Assembly: GCA_004566265.1 (NCBI GenBank)
Contig: SPLB01000166.1
Location: forward strand, 1 to 8,072
From: Paracoccaceae bacterium
GTDB lineage: Bacteria > Pseudomonadota > Alphaproteobacteria > Rhodobacterales > Rhodobacteraceae
DNA length: 8,072 nucleotides
Reading direction: 5' to 3'
This document shows, piece by piece, positions 6,109 through 8,072 of this stretch. Each line of letters opens with the position of its first letter. Position 1 is the stretch's first letter. Under the pieces are notes generated by a model. The model saw nothing but the letters and a program-made list of their open reading frames with translations, was not told the origin of the DNA and did no database searches. The position numbers and the translations under genes were made by a program.

Positions 6109-6870
6109 ATGACTGAGAACACACCCCGTCCGTTTACAATGGTGGCTCCGAACGGGGCCCGCCGGACGAAAATCGATCATCGCGCTCTGCCGATAACCCT
6201 GACCGAGATCGTGACGACGGCGTGCTCCTGCCATGCCGTGGGCGCGGATGCGCTCCATCTGCATGTGCGCGAAGACGATGGCACCCATTCGCTGGATATC
6301 GGCCGCTACCGCGAAGCGCTGGCGGAACTGGCCACGGCTGTGCCAAACATGAAGGTGCAGATCACAACTGAGGCCGCGGGGGTTTTCGATGTTCCGGCGC
6401 AGTACAAATGCCTCACCGAGGTCGCGCCGCGCTGGGCGTCTGTGTCGGTGCGCGAGGTGGCGCGGGATTCGGCCCTTGCGCCCAAGCTCTATGCCGCCTG
6501 CGCCGAGATGGGCTGCGAGGTGCAGCACATTCTGTATGATGTGGATGACATCAAACTGCTGCAGCACTGGCAGCAGGACGGGATTGTGCACCCCGGTCAG
6601 GACAGCGTTCTGTTTGTTCTGGGGCGCTACAGCGCAGGGCAAGTGTCGTCCACGGCGGATCTGCGTCCCTTCCGTGCAGCCCTGCCGGATGTGGATGACT
6701 GGATGGTCTGTGCTTTTGGCGCAGATGAACATCCCTGCCTTGCCGCCGCCGCACAAGATGGCGGCGCCCTGCGCGTCGGGTTTGAAAACAGCCTGACTGC
6801 CGAAGATGGTCGTCTCCATGTCGATAATGCCGCCTCCGTCGCGGCGCTTCTGAAAAGGATCGCGTTATGA
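6109..6870 (+). CDS. Beta-keto acid cleavage enzyme (BKACE, DUF849; 3-keto-5-aminohexanoate cleavage-like)
   Basis: This 253-residue cytoplasmic enzyme belongs to the Zn-dependent TIM-barrel BKACE family, which condenses a beta-keto acid with acetyl-CoA and yields acetoacetate plus a shorter CoA thioester. The family opening VAPNGARRTKIDH (12-24) is present. The metal-binding HxH is HLHVR with His50 and His52, and the third ligand is Glu226 in RVGFEN (222-227). Other barrel strands are VQITTEAAG (about 83-91) and WASVSVREVARD (105-116). It is on the short side of the family (often 270-310). Where Kce has Arg-x3-Glu-Asp, this protein has Asn227 instead of Asp. The ATG at 6109 follows GGAAG at 9 nt, inside the remnant's tail, and its stop overlaps the aminotransferase start as ATGA. 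The family covers many substrates (3-keto-5-aminohexanoate, dehydrocarnitine, simple beta-keto acids), so the exact one is unknown. Confidence 0.9.
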   Translation: MTENTPRPFTMVAPNGARRTKIDHRALPITLTEIVTTACSCHAVGADALHLHVREDDGTHSLDIGRYREALAELATAVPNMKVQITTEAAGVFDVPAQYKCLTEVAPRWASVSVREVARDSALAPKLYAACAEMGCEVQHILYDVDDIKLLQHWQQDGIVHPGQDSVLFVLGRYSAGQVSSTADLRPFRAALPDVDDWMVCAFGADEHPCLAAAAQDGGALRVGFENSLTAEDGRLHVDNAASVAALLKRIAL

Positions 6871-8072
6871 GCGCTCGTTCTCATGTATTTCCCCGGCACT
6901 GTCATTCTGGTTTGCCCACGGCAGTAGGCGGCGATGGCTGCTATCTTATTGATCAGAACGGTCGGCGGTATTTTGATGGTTCGAGCGGGGCAGCCGTGTC
7001 TTGTCTGGGGCATTCAAATGAGCGGGTGCGCGCCGCAATCAAGGATCAGGTGGACCAGCTTGCCTTTGCGCATACGGGCTTTTTCACTACGGATCCCGCC
7101 GAACAACTGGCGGAGATGCTGATCAGAAATGCGCCGGGGAATCTGGACCGGGTGTATTTTGTCTCTGGTGGGTCAGAGGCGGTGGAGGCCGCAATCAAAC
7201 TGGCGCGGCAGTACCACCTGGAGCGCGGCGATGTGAACCGACGGCACCTGATCGCGCGTCGGCAAAGCTATCACGGCAATACGCTGGGCGCGCTGTCCGC
7301 AGGTGGTAATGAATGGCGGCGTCGCCAGTTCGCCCCGCTGCTGGTCGAGATGAGCCATATTGCGCCCTGCTATGAATACGCAGATCGCGGCACTGACGAA
7401 AGCCCCGAGGCCTATGGCCTTCGCGTCGCGCAAGAGCTTGCGGACGAAATCCTGCGTCTTGGTCCCGACAGCGTGATGGCCTTTATTGCGGAGCCCGTGG
7501 TGGGCGCAACGCTGGGCGCGGTGCCTGCGGTGCCGGGGTACTTCAAACGCGTCCGCGAGATCTGTGACCAATATGGCGTGCTGCTGATCCTCGATGAGGT
7601 CATGTGTGGCATGGGGCGCACTGGGCATCTGTTTGCCTGTGACGCTGATGGCATTGCTCCGGACATTCTTTGCATCGCCAAAGGATTGGGCGCGGGCTAT
7701 CAGCCGATTGGCGCAATGCTGTGCACCAGCACGATCTATGACGCGATCTCAGGCGGCAGCGGGTTCTTCCAGCATGGTCACACCTACATCGGTCACCCTG
7801 TCGCTGCCGCAGCAGGCCGCGCAGTTGTGAGCGAATTGCTGGACCAGGACCTGATCTCGCGCGTTAAAGTCCAAGGCGCAAAGGTCGAAGCGGCGCTTCG
7901 CGCGCGTTTTGGTCAGCACGCGCATGTGGGTGACATTCGCGGGCGGGGGCTTTTTTGGGGGCTAGAGCTGGTCGAAGACTGTGGCGAAAAACGCCCCTTC
8001 GCCCCGGAACGGGGGCTGGCAGGTCAGTTCAAGAAAGCCGCCTTTAATGCGGGGCTGATCTGCTACCCGATG
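6867..8072 (+). CDS. Class III PLP-dependent aminotransferase, 3' end outside window
   Basis: The reading frame starts at ATG 6867, overlapping the BKACE stop by 4 bp, and stays open for 402 codons to the window edge; family members have about 430-460 residues, so only the C-terminal tip is missing. Fold-type I motifs are all present. SGGSEA at 100-105 forms the phosphate cup, and Tyr135-His136-Gly137 stacks on PLP. Asp243 in LILDEVMCGMGRTG contacts the pyridine nitrogen, Lys272 in CIAKGLGAGYQPIGA forms the Schiff base, and the GHTYIGHP segment follows. The N-terminus (FPRHCHSGLPTAVGGDGCYLID, 8-29) places it among omega/beta-type amino-group donors often annotated 'aspartate aminotransferase family', not ornithine- or GSA-specific enzymes. 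Coupling to a BKACE suggests it makes, or regenerates from, a keto acid in the same pathway, perhaps converting a beta-amino acid to the BKACE substrate (inference). Confidence 0.93.
   Translation, partial: MSARSHVFPRHCHSGLPTAVGGDGCYLIDQNGRRYFDGSSGAAVSCLGHSNERVRAAIKDQVDQLAFAHTGFFTTDPAEQLAEMLIRNAPGNLDRVYFVSGGSEAVEAAIKLARQYHLERGDVNRRHLIARRQSYHGNTLGALSAGGNEWRRRQFAPLLVEMSHIAPCYEYADRGTDESPEAYGLRVAQELADEILRLGPDSVMAFIAEPVVGATLGAVPAVPGYFKRVREICDQYGVLLILDEVMCGMGRTGHLFACDADGIAPDILCIAKGLGAGYQPIGAMLCTSTIYDAISGGSGFFQHGHTYIGHPVAAAAGRAVVSELLDQDLISRVKVQGAKVEAALRARFGQHAHVGDIRGRGLFWGLELVEDCGEKRPFAPERGLAGQFKKAAFNAGLICYPM

Noticed and set aside
6061..6819. 252-codon open frame on the minus strand opposite the BKACE gene
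   Set aside because: It is the antisense shadow of a clearly recognised enzyme in GC-rich DNA, its product has the His/Arg-rich composition typical of such shadows, and it resembles no family.

Overview
The window looks like chromosomal DNA from a marine alphaproteobacterium of the Rhodobacterales (Roseobacter group). The reasons are moderate-to-high GC with strong G/C preference at third codon positions, a TAXI-type TRAP transporter followed by a universal stress protein gene, and close resemblance of the binding protein and regulator to what I recall of that group. This is recognition by eye, not a database search.

Layout. Two divergent gene groups flank a short control region at about 5523-5622. 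The leftward (minus-strand) group is, in transcription order, an RpiR-type regulator with a SIS domain (5522-4635), a periplasmic TAXI solute-binding protein (4540-3569), a fused 4TM/12TM TRAP permease with an extra C-terminal domain (3225-595), and a UspA-family protein (598-95) whose start overlaps the permease stop by 4 bp. A 343-bp gap with a perfect 12-bp stem-loop separates the binding protein from the permease. The rightward (plus-strand) group is a truncated remnant of a GcvT/dimethylglycine-dehydrogenase-like gene (about 5641-6105), a complete beta-keto acid cleavage enzyme (BKACE, DUF849; 6109-6870), and a class III PLP aminotransferase (6867 to beyond the window end) that overlaps the BKACE stop by 4 bp. 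Bases 1-94 hold nothing I can assign.

How the genes fit together (inference). The TRAP system would import a small carboxylate or amino compound using the sodium gradient. The aminotransferase could convert an amino group, plausibly on the beta carbon, to a keto group. The BKACE would then cleave the beta-keto acid with acetyl-CoA to acetoacetate and a CoA thioester. The RpiR regulator, transcribed divergently and next to a 6-4-6 palindrome, is the obvious candidate controller. If the remnant was once a full FAD/GcvT demethylase, the ancestral route may have begun with an N-methylated substrate and lost that step here. The substrate cannot be read from the sequence.

The most interesting items are the decayed GcvT-like gene inside an otherwise tight catabolic operon, the uncharacterised combination of TAXI-TRAP, RpiR, BKACE and aminotransferase, the operator-like palindrome in the divergent region, and the stem-loop between binding-protein and permease genes. 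I saw no CRISPR array, tRNA, rRNA, insertion sequence or phage gene.
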